Below, in pieces: positions 1 to 8,743 of a stretch of DNA of 64,000 bases. The position numbers and the translations under genes are program-made. Positions within the stretch are counted from its first letter, which is position 1. Every line of letters begins with the position of its first letter. Source of the stretch: Sebaldella sp. S0638 (lineage in GTDB: Bacteria > Fusobacteriota > Fusobacteriia > Fusobacteriales > Leptotrichiaceae); the NCBI RefSeq assembly GCF_024158605.1, contig NZ_JAMZGM010000011.1:1-64000 (forward strand), read 5' to 3'. The notes under the pieces were generated by a model, which worked only from the letters and a program-made list of their open reading frames with translations, was not told where the DNA came from and did no database searches.

Positions 1-287
1 ATCAAGGATCACAGTTTACTTCTTGTAATTTTTCTTTATTTTGTAAAAAAAATGGTATTGTTCAAAGTATGAGTAGAAAGGGAAATCCATGGGATAATGC
101 TCCTATGGAGAGATATTTTAATACTTTAAAACAAGAACTTATTTATCTTAAAAATTACAAATCTAAAATGGATTTATATACTGATATAGAAGATTTCTCT
201 TATGTCTGGTACAACAGAAAGAGACCTCATACTTTCAATGGGTTTATTACTCCTTACCAGGCTAGATTCAATTTCTTTGGATCCTAA
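1..287 (+). CDS. IS3-family transposase OrfB, C-terminal part (partial at window edge)
   Basis: The frame is open from the window edge; the first complete codon is at 3. It reads DQGSQFTS, which carries the second catalytic Asp of the DDE retroviral-integrase fold. Next comes the IS3/IS150 hallmark SMSRKGNPWDNAPMERYF, whose Glu is the third catalytic residue. The C-terminus (WYNRKRPH) is typical of IS150-group transposases. It would cut and join element ends during transposition. The N-terminal half and the upstream OrfA are off the window. The part that can be seen looks intact. Confidence 0.9.
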   Translation, partial: QGSQFTSCNFSLFCKKNGIVQSMSRKGNPWDNAPMERYFNTLKQELIYLKNYKSKMDLYTDIEDFSYVWYNRKRPHTFNGFITPYQARFNFFGS

Positions 288-313
288 TGTTCCCATTTTG
301 CTTGACCATTACA
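1..313 (+). mobile_element. Right end of an IS3-family insertion sequence
   Basis: The segment holds the 3' end of an IS3-family transposase gene and runs to a terminal TG/CA-type end at 313. Read inward from the right, the end begins TGTAATGGTCAAGC. The junction is visible because a minus-strand gene is open up to 314 and then reads straight into the element end, where it gains foreign codons and a stop. The left end lies outside the window, so element length and target duplication cannot be checked. Confidence 0.8.
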
Positions 314-529
314 TTGCATGTACAAATCTTTCAACTCTTTATTTCTTTGATTTAATACTTTTTCAATTAACTTATAGTTGCTATCATTTGAAAGACCTTT
401 ATTCATATTTTTAGTCATATTATTATAAAGTCTCTCATATTTTCCTGTTTTTAATTCTGTTTCAGTCCCGGCATAAATATTTGCCATTGAGCTCATCGCT
501 AGAAGCATCATTAATTTTTTATTTTTCAT
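284..529 (-). pseudogene. Small exported protein gene truncated by the IS insertion
   Basis: Starting at the Met with a good ribosome site (AAAGGTC, 529), the product has a signal peptide (MKNKKLMMLLAMSSMANIYA) and a charged helical stretch ending RNKELKDLYMQ. After that codon the frame enters the insertion-sequence end at 313, adds CNGQAKWEH and stops at 284. The last eight codons are therefore element DNA and the native C-terminus is lost. I have an uncertain memory of similar small exported fusobacterial proteins that continue past the KELKDLY motif. The function is unknown, and whether the shortened product is made is unknown. Confidence 0.6.
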
Positions 530-1119
530 TTTAATCTGACCTTTCAAATTTAAGTTTTCTTTATTCTTAGTTTTTATATTGAATCATAATTTCCAAATAC
601 AAATATGAATTTCTAATTCTTTCTATGTAAATATATATTAAGCCTTAAAACATTCAATTCATTTAGAAAATACTTTTTATTTCATTTTAAACTACTAATG
701 GTTAACTAAGAATTTATTTTAAAATTTGTACCACCCCTGGAAAACTGTTAAAATGAAGTCAGTTTTATGTGTAGAACGATACTTTTTATTTTGAAATATA
801 TTATACTTTTATTCAATAAAATTGTCAACATTAAATTTATATATCAGTAAATTATGTTTCATTTCTTTTAAAAACAATTATCGAAGATTAATAAAGTTTA
901 TCGGCAATATAATAAATTATATATTTTTTTACTTTACAAAAGTTATTTTAATTTATAAAAAAAATCGTGTAAAATAATAAAATTTTACACGATTTTCTAA
1001 AATAAAGTTATTATAAACCTTATCTATACTCCTGTTTTCTGTCTGTATTCAGTTCATTAAAATAATCAACAGTGCAGATCAAAGTCAATTTCTTTTTATC
1101 CTAATATTAAATTATTCAT
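530..1119. other. Intergenic stretch, no gene seen
   Basis: About 590 bases of A/T-rich DNA without a convincing open frame on either strand. The only clear structure is the hairpin at 961-996. The part next to the truncated gene should hold that gene's promoter, but no -35/-10 pair stood out. Confidence 0.5.
961..996. terminator. Long symmetrical hairpin, probable bidirectional terminator
   Basis: A perfect 14-bp inverted repeat (AAAATCGTGTAAAA, then its complement) around an 8-base loop, with A/T runs on both sides. It lies about 120 bases downstream of the minus-strand exporter gene that stops at 1120, and can end transcripts from either side. Confidence 0.65.
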
Positions 1120-2013
1120 CTAAGCCCTGAAATTCAACATAACTATCCCTGCTATAATTATTGCTATTCCTGCGAATCCTGTCATTGACGGAAAACTTCC
1201 GTGCAGAAGAAGTAACTCTCCTATCAGCGCAAAAATCAGTTCCGCTGCTTGTGTAGATTCCACCGCAGCAAGTTTTTTGTGATCTCCGCCGGCGAGCTTT
1301 GTTGCCTTAAAAAACAATGTAGTTCCTATAATTCCGGCAAAAACAGCTACTATCAACGATCCTTCCAGCTGTCCCGCCGAAGGATATCCCCTTTTAAAAT
1401 AAGCAATTACCGATAAAAGAATCCATGTCGGCATTGTACAAAGTATCATACCAAATATTCTCTGTACAGTACTAAGATGATCACCGCAGATCTGAAGCAT
1501 TTTTCTGTTTCCGAGAGGATACGCCGCTGTGGATATTATCATCGGAACCATAGTCAGCAGTATATCCTTTATATTAATCTCTTTTTCTCCGCTAAACTGA
1601 ACCAAAATCACTCCTGCAAATATGAGAACAGCATAAATAACCTGCTTTACAGGAATTTTTTTACTGTCAGATGTAAACGGAGTCAGCAGAATTCCTGCAA
1701 GAATAGTCATCTGCCACAGACAGGCTATAAGCCATGACGGTCCGAACTGTGATGCAAAACATATAAAACTGTAAAAAACGGTAAATCCTACATTTCCCCA
1801 CAAGAACCATGCACCGGCATTCAGTTTTATTTCTTTTATTACAGGCTTTATTTCTTTTTTTATACCAAGCCAGATAAAAAAGAAAATAAAAATAAAAAAA
1901 TGCCTCAAAATGGCACTCCAAAGCCAATATCCGCCTTCTATCCCCATCTTTCTGTTCAGTATAAATGTTGTTGAAAAAAAGAACGCCGCCAATATCCCTA
2001 AAAACAGACTCAT
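1120..2013 (-). CDS. EmrE-type drug/metabolite exporter (DMT superfamily)
   Basis: The 297-residue membrane protein has about ten hydrophobic segments in two five-helix halves, the layout of the EamA/EmrE-like part of the drug/metabolite transporter superfamily. It begins FLGILAAFFFSTTFILNRKM and has an internal second half from about residue 145. Members export small molecules or drugs through the inner membrane; the substrate here cannot be read from sequence. The start at 2013 is chosen because AAGGGAG lies 6-7 bases before it. The in-frame Met 12 codons upstream has no ribosome site. It appears to be a single-gene transcript ending at the hairpin at 961-996. Confidence 0.8.
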   Translation of the reverse strand: MSLFLGILAAFFFSTTFILNRKMGIEGGYWLWSAILRHFFIFIFFFIWLGIKKEIKPVIKEIKLNAGAWFLWGNVGFTVFYSFICFASQFGPSWLIACLWQMTILAGILLTPFTSDSKKIPVKQVIYAVLIFAGVILVQFSGEKEINIKDILLTMVPMIISTAAYPLGNRKMLQICGDHLSTVQRIFGMILCTMPTWILLSVIAYFKRGYPSAGQLEGSLIVAVFAGIIGTTLFFKATKLAGGDHKKLAAVESTQAAELIFALIGELLLLHGSFPSMTGFAGIAIIIAGIVMLNFRA

Positions 2014-2090
2014 ATTACTCTCCCTTATTATGTTTATTATTTTATTCATTATAACACAGAGATTAATATAATTAAATTTTTATTTTAAAA

Positions 2091-2125
2091 AGACAGATTG
2101 TTTTGTTTGATAAAACAACCTGTCT
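2091..2125 (-). terminator. Terminator after the P-type ATPase gene
   Basis: A 14-bp stem (AGACAGGTTGTTTT in the minus RNA, one G-U pair) with a 7-base loop, followed by a U-rich tail, 13 bases past the ATPase stop. Confidence 0.75.
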
Positions 2126-2137
2126 GAAAATTTTATT

Positions 2138-4789
2138 TTAACAGATATCCAGTTTTGCCTGTGTTTTTCTGCCAAGTATATTATTTACATAGTATTTTCT
2201 TAATTCCACTGCCAGAAGCGGTACTACAGAAAGTGCTACAGCTGTTATCCAGTGCCACACACTCATGTCCGTGAGACCAAATGTATTTGCCAGCGGCGGT
2301 ATTGCAGCTGCGAGAAATACTATTCCGAATGAAAGCATTGCACACCAGAATAAAAGTTTGTTTGACATAAAACCTGTTTTAAATATTGATTCACTGCTTC
2401 TTACATTAAATATATGAACTACTGATGACCACCCCAGTATTACAAATGCCATTGTCTGTCCTATTTCATATGACGGTATCATTCCGCCGATTTCCACTTC
2501 ACGCCCTATATAAAAACCAAGAAGTGTAATAATAGTGAATACAACTGCCTGTCCGGCTATTTTCTGTGCCAGACCGTTTGAAAATATACTGGCGTTTTTA
2601 GGTACAGGATCATTATCCATTGCACCTTCTTCTATTTTTTCCCTGCTGAGTGAAAAGCCCGGTATTCCGTCAGCCACTACGTTAATTAGCAGCAGCTGTA
2701 CCGCTGTTACAGGTACTCCCCATCCAAGGGATATTGCTATAAGCATTATGAATATTTCGGAAATATTACAGCTTAACAAAAAGTATGTTGTTTTTCTTAT
2801 ATTTTCATAAACTCTTCTTCCTTCTGCCACTGCATCTACAATAGTAGCGAAGTTATCATCTGTCAGTATTACGTCCGCAGCATTTTTGGATACATCAGTA
2901 CCTGTTATCCCCATTGCAGCCCCTACATCTGCCGCTTTTAATGCCGGTGCATCATTTACTCCGTCACCTGTCATTGCCACTACTTCTCCGTTTGCCTGCC
3001 ATGCTTTTACTATACGTATTTTATCCTCAGGGCTTACTCTGGCATAAACAGAATAATCCCTTACATTTTTTATCAGTTCTTCTTCTGACATTTTTGATAA
3101 TTCGCGTCCTGTAACTGCTTTTTCATTATCAGAAAGTATTCCAAGCTCACGAGCTATTGCAGAAGCTGTTACTATATGATCCCCGGTAATCATTACTGTT
3201 CTTATTCCTGCTTTTTTAGCAGCAGCTACTGCTTTTTTGCTCTCAGGTCTCGGAGGATCTATCATTCCCACAAGCCCGGCAAGAATAAGATCTTTTTCTA
3301 ATTCTCCGGCAGTGAGATTTTCAGGCATTTCATCATAAGTCTTATATCCCACGGCAATTACTCTCAATGCCTCTCCTGCGAAATCGTCATGTATTTTTTG
3401 TGCCAGTCCGCATGATTCTGTGGTACAATCAGCAGCTATTCTGTCAAATGCCCCTTTTGTAATAGTAAAGTATTTATCCTTATATTTATGTACAGTTGTC
3501 ATTAGTTTTCTGTCAGAATCAAAAGGAATTTCAAATAATCTAGGCCATTCTTCTGAAAGCTCGGATTTTTTTATTCCCTTTTCATCAAGCAGTCTTATAA
3601 TTGCAGTTTCTGTAGGATCACCTATTATTTTTGTTTCATCACCTGAACTATCTGCTTCTGCATTACTTGCAAGAGCCAGCATTCCAAGAATTCTCATTTC
3701 TTCATCATGAAAATCTTCCTCTGCTTTTTTAGCTTTTGTATCTATAGTCCATATTTTTTTTATTGTCATACGGTTTTGTGTCAGTGTTCCTGTTTTATCC
3801 GAACATATTACCGAAGCACTTCCTAATGTTTCTACTGCTGGAATACGACGTATTATTGAATTTTTTCTTACCATATTCTGAACACCGCCTGCAAGTGTTA
3901 TTGTTACTATAACCGGCAGTGTCTCAGGTACTGCCGCCACTGCCAGCGATACTGATGTCAGTAACATTGTCATCGGGCTGTCACCCTGTAAAAGACCTAT
4001 TATAAATACCAGTATACCTGCTGCTATAGCAATAAAGCTCAGTTTTTTTCCAAGTTCCGACAATCTTATCTGCATAGGAGTTTTTAGTTTAGCTGTATTG
4101 TTCAGAAGACCTGCTATCTTCCCCATTTCCGTCTTCATACCTGTACTTACAACTATTGCTTTTGCCCTTCCGTTTGTTATTAGCGAACCGGAGAAAAGCA
4201 TATTTAATCTGTCTCCCAATGCTGAATCTGCGTCAATGACTGCATCAGGGTCTTTTTCCACAGGTACGCTTTCACCTGTGAGCATAGATTCCTCTACTTT
4301 CAATGCGCTGCTTTCCAGTATTCTGGCATCGGCAGGAATTTTATCCCCCGCTTCCAATACCAGTATATCACCGGGAACCAATTCCACAGCATCTATTTCT
4401 TCAATTTTTCCATCTCTTATTATTTTAGTTGTATGATTATTCAATCTTTTTAAAGCCTCTAAAGCTTTCTCAGCATTACTTTCCTGTTTTATTCCCAAAA
4501 CGGCATTTAATATCACTATTGCTATTATTACTGCCGGTTCTGCATACCCATGTCCTGATGTAACCGCAAGATAAAGTGAAATTATAGCTGCAAACAATAA
4601 TATTATTGTTGTAACCTCTTTTAACTGATGAATTATTTTTTCAAAAACAGTTTCTCTCTTCTCTTCATCAAATTGATTTAAGCCGGCCATACCCTGTATT
4701 TCCTTTACTTTTTCGCCTGTTAATCCGGTTCTCACATTTGATCCAAGCAATTTTACTACATTTTCTCTGTTTTCTGTTACGTATTTCAT
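2138..4789 (-). CDS. Type II P-type cation (Ca2+-like) transporting ATPase
   Basis: This 883-residue inner-membrane pump has the full P-type ATPase order: an N-terminal cation-ATPase domain, the actuator loop with TGES, the phosphorylation motif SDKTGTLTQNRM, the nucleotide domain, and the hinge TGDGVNDAPALKAADVG, followed by the C-terminal helices. The M4 motif reads AVPETLP where Ca2+ pumps usually have PEGLP; M6 keeps the Asn/Asp pair (NVVADGIP). It most resembles bacterial SERCA/PMCA-like Ca2+ exporters. The Gly-to-Thr change leaves ion specificity open. The start (GAGGTG site) is 3 bases after the TetR gene stop, so the two genes form an operon and the pump is probably controlled by that repressor. 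Confidence 0.85.
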   Translation of the reverse strand: MKYVTENRENVVKLLGSNVRTGLTGEKVKEIQGMAGLNQFDEEKRETVFEKIIHQLKEVTTIILLFAAIISLYLAVTSGHGYAEPAVIIAIVILNAVLGIKQESNAEKALEALKRLNNHTTKIIRDGKIEEIDAVELVPGDILVLEAGDKIPADARILESSALKVEESMLTGESVPVEKDPDAVIDADSALGDRLNMLFSGSLITNGRAKAIVVSTGMKTEMGKIAGLLNNTAKLKTPMQIRLSELGKKLSFIAIAAGILVFIIGLLQGDSPMTMLLTSVSLAVAAVPETLPVIVTITLAGGVQNMVRKNSIIRRIPAVETLGSASVICSDKTGTLTQNRMTIKKIWTIDTKAKKAEEDFHDEEMRILGMLALASNAEADSSGDETKIIGDPTETAIIRLLDEKGIKKSELSEEWPRLFEIPFDSDRKLMTTVHKYKDKYFTITKGAFDRIAADCTTESCGLAQKIHDDFAGEALRVIAVGYKTYDEMPENLTAGELEKDLILAGLVGMIDPPRPESKKAVAAAKKAGIRTVMITGDHIVTASAIARELGILSDNEKAVTGRELSKMSEEELIKNVRDYSVYARVSPEDKIRIVKAWQANGEVVAMTGDGVNDAPALKAADVGAAMGITGTDVSKNAADVILTDDNFATIVDAVAEGRRVYENIRKTTYFLLSCNISEIFIMLIAISLGWGVPVTAVQLLLINVVADGIPGFSLSREKIEEGAMDNDPVPKNASIFSNGLAQKIAGQAVVFTIITLLGFYIGREVEIGGMIPSYEIGQTMAFVILGWSSVVHIFNVRSSESIFKTGFMSNKLLFWCAMLSFGIVFLAAAIPPLANTFGLTDMSVWHWITAVALSVVPLLAVELRKYYVNNILGRKTQAKLDIC

Positions 4790-4792
4790 ATT

Positions 4793-5371
4793 TCACCTCT
4801 CATCTATAATTAATAATCTTTCTAATACATCTGCAAGATAATCTATCTCCACTTCGTCTTTTTTAGGATGCCCGTACATTTTATTTTTGACTTTGTCAGC
4901 TGCAAGAAATAAAATAACACTGTTTACTATATACGAAATAGCTTCTGAATCTTTATGTGTCATTTTCGGTGTCAGCAAATCATCCAGTTTATTTTCCACT
5001 GATTCTTTCAGATATTCTGGGATATTAGGTTCCACCAGTTCCAGTTCCTTGCTTCCCAGTTCTTTTATGGTAATCATCATATAATCCTCATATTTTTCAT
5101 ATATCTCCATGATAAATTCACTGGCTTTATGTATCAATTCTCTCTTAGTTCCTATGATTTCACTGAAAAAACAGTCTATTTCACCTTTTATTTTATCAGT
5201 CTCTTCCTGTAATGCCTCATGAATCAGTGTATCTTTGCATTTAAAATTTTTAAATACTGTGGTTTCATTAACCTCTGCCGACTCTGCTATTTTTTTCGTA
5301 GTTGTTCCTTTTATTCCTAAATTTGCCGCTAAGCGCAGTGTCGCTTTAATTATCTTTTCTTTTGAAGTCAT
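4793..5371 (-). CDS. TetR-family transcriptional regulator
   Basis: The 192-residue protein has an N-terminal TetR helix-turn-helix (residues about 5-50: IIKATLRLAANLGIKGTTTKKIAE, then NETTVFKNF) and a variable helical ligand domain. The start at 5371 is preceded by GGAGG. The longer frame starting at 5398 would put coding sequence across the inverted repeat at 5394-5411 and has no ribosome site. It is first in an operon with the P-type ATPase. It probably represses both genes by binding the palindrome in front of it, responding to an unknown ligand. Confidence 0.85.
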   Translation of the reverse strand: MTSKEKIIKATLRLAANLGIKGTTTKKIAESAEVNETTVFKNFKCKDTLIHEALQEETDKIKGEIDCFFSEIIGTKRELIHKASEFIMEIYEKYEDYMMITIKELGSKELELVEPNIPEYLKESVENKLDDLLTPKMTHKDSEAISYIVNSVILFLAADKVKNKMYGHPKKDEVEIDYLADVLERLLIIDER

Positions 5372-5393
5372 TTTCTTCTCCTCCATCTTCAAC

Positions 5394-5411
5394 AGCAAGT
5401 GCTTACTTGCT
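5394..5411. promoter_or_regulatory. Palindromic operator candidate for the TetR regulator
   Basis: A perfect inverted repeat AGCAAGT-N4-ACTTGCT sits just downstream of the -10 box and just upstream of the regulator's ribosome site. This is where a TetR dimer would block transcription of its own operon. Confidence 0.6.
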
Positions 5412-5416
5412 TTTTT

Positions 5417-5445
5417 ATTTTAACAAAAAAATATAATTTCTACAA
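5417..5445 (-). promoter_or_regulatory. Promoter of the tetR-ATPase operon
   Basis: TTGTAG (-35) and TAAAAT (-10) spaced by exactly 17 bases on the minus strand; the start site would fall in or next to the palindrome at 5394-5411. Confidence 0.6.
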
Positions 5446-5682
5446 ATTAATTTTTATTAATGTAACATTTCATATACAAACATACCCTTTAAACATTGGT
5501 ATTCATTATATAAAAAAAATTCAATCATAAAAATACAATGTTATTTATACACTAAGATTTTTATGAATAAACAGCTTTTCTTTCTATTACATTTATTATT
5601 TTATATTAAATTATAATATTTTATACATATAAAAAACATAAGTAAGCAATATAGAAATTTATTAATTTTTTCTATGTAAATC

Positions 5683-5714
5683 AAAAGGCTGTGTTATTTT
5701 CATCACAGCCTTTT
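5683..5714 (-). terminator. Terminator of the pduS-pduT operon
   Basis: A perfect 11-bp stem (AAAAGGCTGTG and its complement) around a 10-base loop, 25 bases past the pduT stop. The stem ends in a short U run in the minus RNA. Confidence 0.8.
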
Positions 5715-5738
5715 CTCTAATATTTCATTTTTTGTATT

Positions 5739-6284
5739 TTATAATAATTTTTCATATAACTCTTTTCTTGGACTTGGAATTACAGTGGAATATACAAGGA
5801 CTCCCATTTCTTTTCCCAGATCATTCCCGGCTTTTACCGCTTCATTTACTGCACCCACATCACCTGTAAATGTCACAAAAGACTTTCCGCCTATTGCAAA
5901 TCCCAGCCTTACTTCTATCAGCTGTACATTAGCAGCTTTTACTGCTGCATCTGCCCCGTTTACAGCTGTAGTTACATCATAATATTCCAGAACACCAAGA
6001 GCACCCAGCTCGTCAAGTTCTGTTGTCCCGCTAATTGCCCTGACTACTTCGGGATGAACCCTTGATATCACGAGTTCATTTACTACTGTTTCCTGACCTG
6101 CTTCTACACCGGCTTTAACGGAAGATTCTACTGCGGCAATATCTCCTGAAACCATTGCTATAAATTTTCCGGGACATATAGTATTAGCCCTCATAAGTTC
6201 CACTTCTCCTGCTTTCATCATTACATCTGATGCTTCTATACCTCTGGCTATGCTGTTAAACTCTATCATACCAATTGTCAACAC
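5739..6284 (-). CDS. pduT: PduT-like tandem-domain microcompartment shell protein
   Basis: The 181-residue protein consists of two BMC shell domains in tandem (about 1-90 and 95-181), each with the MIEF...GIEASDVMMKAG / LGFAIGGKSFVTFTGDVGAV pattern. PduT proteins form pseudohexameric trimers with a 4Fe-4S cluster in the central pore. The Cys at residue 37 (NTICPG) matches the cluster-binding Cys known from Salmonella PduT. It lies 14 bases downstream of the pduS-like gene, its known electron-transfer partner. No other shell or enzyme genes of a microcompartment are in the window, so the pair must either serve a remote locus or have another use. Confidence 0.85.
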   Translation of the reverse strand: MLTIGMIEFNSIARGIEASDVMMKAGEVELMRANTICPGKFIAMVSGDIAAVESSVKAGVEAGQETVVNELVISRVHPEVVRAISGTTELDELGALGVLEYYDVTTAVNGADAAVKAANVQLIEVRLGFAIGGKSFVTFTGDVGAVNEAVKAGNDLGKEMGVLVYSTVIPSPRKELYEKLL

Positions 6285-6298
6285 TACTTTTCACCTCT

Positions 6299-7633
6299 CT
6301 ATACCATTCCGTCAATTTCTATATACAATTTCTCAATCTTAGATACAACTCCGTTTATACTGGCATGTATATTTGCTCCGAACTCATCTCTTCCCACTTC
6401 AGCTATTCTCTGACCTTCTATTACCCTGTCTCCTTCTTTTACCAAAGGCACAGCAGGTTTTCCTATATGCTGCGAGAGAAATATTCTTACTTTATCAGCT
6501 TTCAGTTCCTGAAGATCAGATATCTTATTATTATAATACTTGCTTAAATTAAGCCTTGCAATCAGTCTGTTTACAGGGATCTTTCGATAATCTCTCATTT
6601 CATCCGCCGCAGGTATTTCTTTGTCCCCTGTGTAACGCACTCCTTTTTCCCTGAATACGCCTTTTAGATACGTATTGGTAGATTTCGGAGAAATTCCCAT
6701 AGGACAGGCAAATAATTCACATACATTACATTCACAGCATATCAAAGCTTCCATCAGGACTTCCTCGTCCTCTTCTCCCATTCCCATTGCCCTCATTACC
6801 CTGTGAGGTCTTAATTTATGACCTATCAAATATCTCGGACACATATCAGTACACATTCTGCACTGAATACACGCTGCACGGCTTTCATTCAGAATATGTG
6901 CCACGGGTCTTTCTTTTCTCTTTATTACATAGTGGTCTTCCGGAAGTATTATCAACGCACCTGTTGTTTTTATCACTGCCTTCTCTGCCAGTTCTTCCTT
7001 ATGAACTATTTTCCCCATCATCGGACCGCCTTCTATTATGGCATAGTTCTTTATTTTTGTCCCTCCGGCTCTTTTTATGCATTCTTCAAAAGGAGTTCCT
7101 ATAGGCACTTCTAGCATAATAGGATTATTTACTTCTCCCAGAACAGAAACATATTTCTTTGTTACAGGTTTTTCTTCTATTGCTTCATAGACATTAATAA
7201 CCGTCCCTACATTCGAAACAACTGCATCCACATCCAGCGGAATCCCACCTGCGGGTATAGACTTTCCGGTAATATCCTTTACCATTATCTGTTCATCCCC
7301 GGCAGGGTAAAAATTTTCCATCAAAAACAGTTCAACTCTTGAATCCAGTTCTATTATTGTGTCGCTAAGTTTCTTAATTTCGGCTTTATATTTCTTTTTT
7401 AAACCAAGAACCACTCTGTCAGCTTTTAGATTTCCGGCAATTATTTCCATACCTTTTATGAGTTCATAAGTTTTATCCCTCATCAAAAACTTGTCTACCT
7501 CCAACAGCGGCTCACACTCTGCACCATTTACAATAAAAGTCCCTACCTCTTTTGTCATTTTCATATGTGTGGGAAATCCAGCTCCGCCGGCCCCTACCAC
7601 TCCCGCATTGTAAACAGCATCTAAAAAATTCAT
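6299..7633 (-). CDS. pduS: PduS-like Fe-S flavoprotein (RnfC-related)
   Basis: The 444-residue protein has the RnfC/NuoF-like N-terminal domain (GAGGAGFPTH at about 14-23, binding FMN and NADH in the family). Next is a SLBB-like stretch, then two ferredoxin-type clusters (C255, C258, C261, C265 and C299/C300, C302, C305, C310), and a C-terminal lipoyl-like domain. PduS is described as a cobalamin reductase that passes electrons through the shell with PduT. The pairing with a pduT gene 14 bases downstream supports this rather than an Rnf complex, whose other subunits are absent here. The ribosome site is AGGTGA. A promoter with 17-bp spacing is present upstream. Confidence 0.85.
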   Translation of the reverse strand: MNFLDAVYNAGVVGAGGAGFPTHMKMTKEVGTFIVNGAECEPLLEVDKFLMRDKTYELIKGMEIIAGNLKADRVVLGLKKKYKAEIKKLSDTIIELDSRVELFLMENFYPAGDEQIMVKDITGKSIPAGGIPLDVDAVVSNVGTVINVYEAIEEKPVTKKYVSVLGEVNNPIMLEVPIGTPFEECIKRAGGTKIKNYAIIEGGPMMGKIVHKEELAEKAVIKTTGALIILPEDHYVIKRKERPVAHILNESRAACIQCRMCTDMCPRYLIGHKLRPHRVMRAMGMGEEDEEVLMEALICCECNVCELFACPMGISPKSTNTYLKGVFREKGVRYTGDKEIPAADEMRDYRKIPVNRLIARLNLSKYYNNKISDLQELKADKVRIFLSQHIGKPAVPLVKEGDRVIEGQRIAEVGRDEFGANIHASINGVVSKIEKLYIEIDGMV

Positions 7634-7686
7634 CTTATCACCTACTCTTTATCCTCCGTTTTTTGATTTTTTTACTCACTAACTAA

Positions 7687-7715
7687 ATTTTACCTCATAC
7701 TTTTACAAATGTCCA
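7687..7715 (-). promoter_or_regulatory. Promoter of the pduS-pduT pair
   Basis: TGGACA and TAAAAT with a 17-base spacer on the minus strand, about 55 bases before the pduS start. It suggests the pair is transcribed as its own two-gene unit. Confidence 0.55.
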
Positions 7716-7774
7716 TATTTTTACTGTAATAATTTTACTTTGATTATAATAACAATTTTACTTTTAGCCTTTAT

Positions 7775-8233
7775 TTAGTGCTTTTTTTGTAATTTCACAA
7801 GCATTTTCCCAGCTTTTTCATATCCGTTTTCCAAAGCCATTTTATAATATTTCTCTGATTTTTCATAATTTCTTTGTATATAATAAAGAGCACCGAGATT
7901 ATACATTGCTGAAGCACATCCTTTTTCCAATGCTTTCATAAAACAGTCTTCCGCTTTGCCGTAATCTTTCAGTATGATATACAACGCTCCAAGCCCGCTG
8001 AAAGCACCTGTATCCTCTTCTTCCGCCGCTATTTCAAAGCATCTTTCGGATTCCTTGTATCTTTTTTGCTTCAAATATAAAAACCCCAGATTTTTCAGTG
8101 CTTCTATACTTCTGTTTTTTCTTATCTCCTGCATATATTTTTTTTCCCTGAAATTATCTGTTATTTTTTTTACCACGGGAATGACAACTATTATCATAAA
8201 AAAAGCTGGTATTAGTATTGTTTTTATAATCAA
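7775..8233 (-). CDS. Membrane-anchored Sel1/TPR repeat protein
   Basis: A 152-residue protein with one N-terminal membrane segment (LIPAFFMIIVVIPVV) followed by three to four helix-pair repeats of the Sel1/TPR type, such as GALYIILKDYGKAEDCFMKA and GALYYIQRNYEKSEKYYKMA. These are protein-protein interaction scaffolds; the partner is unknown. The start codon is TTG, chosen because AGGAG lies 7 bases upstream and no ATG fits. It stands alone between the pduS promoter region and a non-coding gap. Confidence 0.75.
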   Translation of the reverse strand: MIIKTILIPAFFMIIVVIPVVKKITDNFREKKYMQEIRKNRSIEALKNLGFLYLKQKRYKESERCFEIAAEEEDTGAFSGLGALYIILKDYGKAEDCFMKALEKGCASAMYNLGALYYIQRNYEKSEKYYKMALENGYEKAGKMLVKLQKKH

Positions 8234-8685
8234 CAGTCTTCTCCTTTTATTTATTTTTATAAATTTTATCGTTTTAAACTCTCCCTGAATTATTCGGAAT
8301 TTTATTATACTCTTCTGTTTTTATGTATTTTAAATTAGGTAAGTATCATTTATTTTCCGCATAACACAATATTGTAAATACAAATTTTTCAATTCCTTAT
8401 TTTGCTTTAAAAATCAAAGCTTTTATTTTCCATACTTTTATCTTGAATTGTAAATATTCTGAACGATAAAATTAATTTTACACCTGATATTACTTATAAA
8501 AATAATATTTATATGATTTTTTTACTTTTGATAATGCATTTATTTTTTTGTAAAGCCATTATACTAAAATCAAAAAAATAAATCAACTGTATAATTCTTT
8601 TTTACTATTCTTCACTTTTTTTTAATCATTAATTTCCATCTCCAAATTTTTGTATTACTTCTGGTACTTAATTATTATAAATAAA
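8234..8685. other. Intergenic stretch, no gene seen
   Basis: About 450 bases of very A/T-rich DNA between the TPR gene and the psuG terminator. No ribosome-site-linked open frame and no convincing hairpin was seen. It should hold the TPR gene promoter. Confidence 0.5.
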
Positions 8686-8724
8686 AAAGAGCAGATATGT
8701 CTGATATACTCATATTTGCTCTTT
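8686..8724 (-). terminator. Terminator of the psuK-psuG operon
   Basis: An imperfect 14-bp stem (AAAGAGCAGATATG paired with CATATTTGCTCTTT) followed by a U-rich tail in the minus RNA, 20 bases after the psuG stop. Confidence 0.75.
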
Positions 8725-8743
8725 ATATTTTATAAGGAAGTTA

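Noticed and set aside
2535-4436. Several plus-strand open frames of 60-110 codons opposite the P-type ATPase
   Set aside because: They are antisense shadows of a well-conserved coding region, without ribosome sites or recognisable products; the same holds for similar frames across the window.
5739-7633. Part of an Rnf complex or a complete microcompartment operon
   Set aside because: No other Rnf subunits, shell hexamers or signature enzymes are present; only the pduS-pduT pair is.
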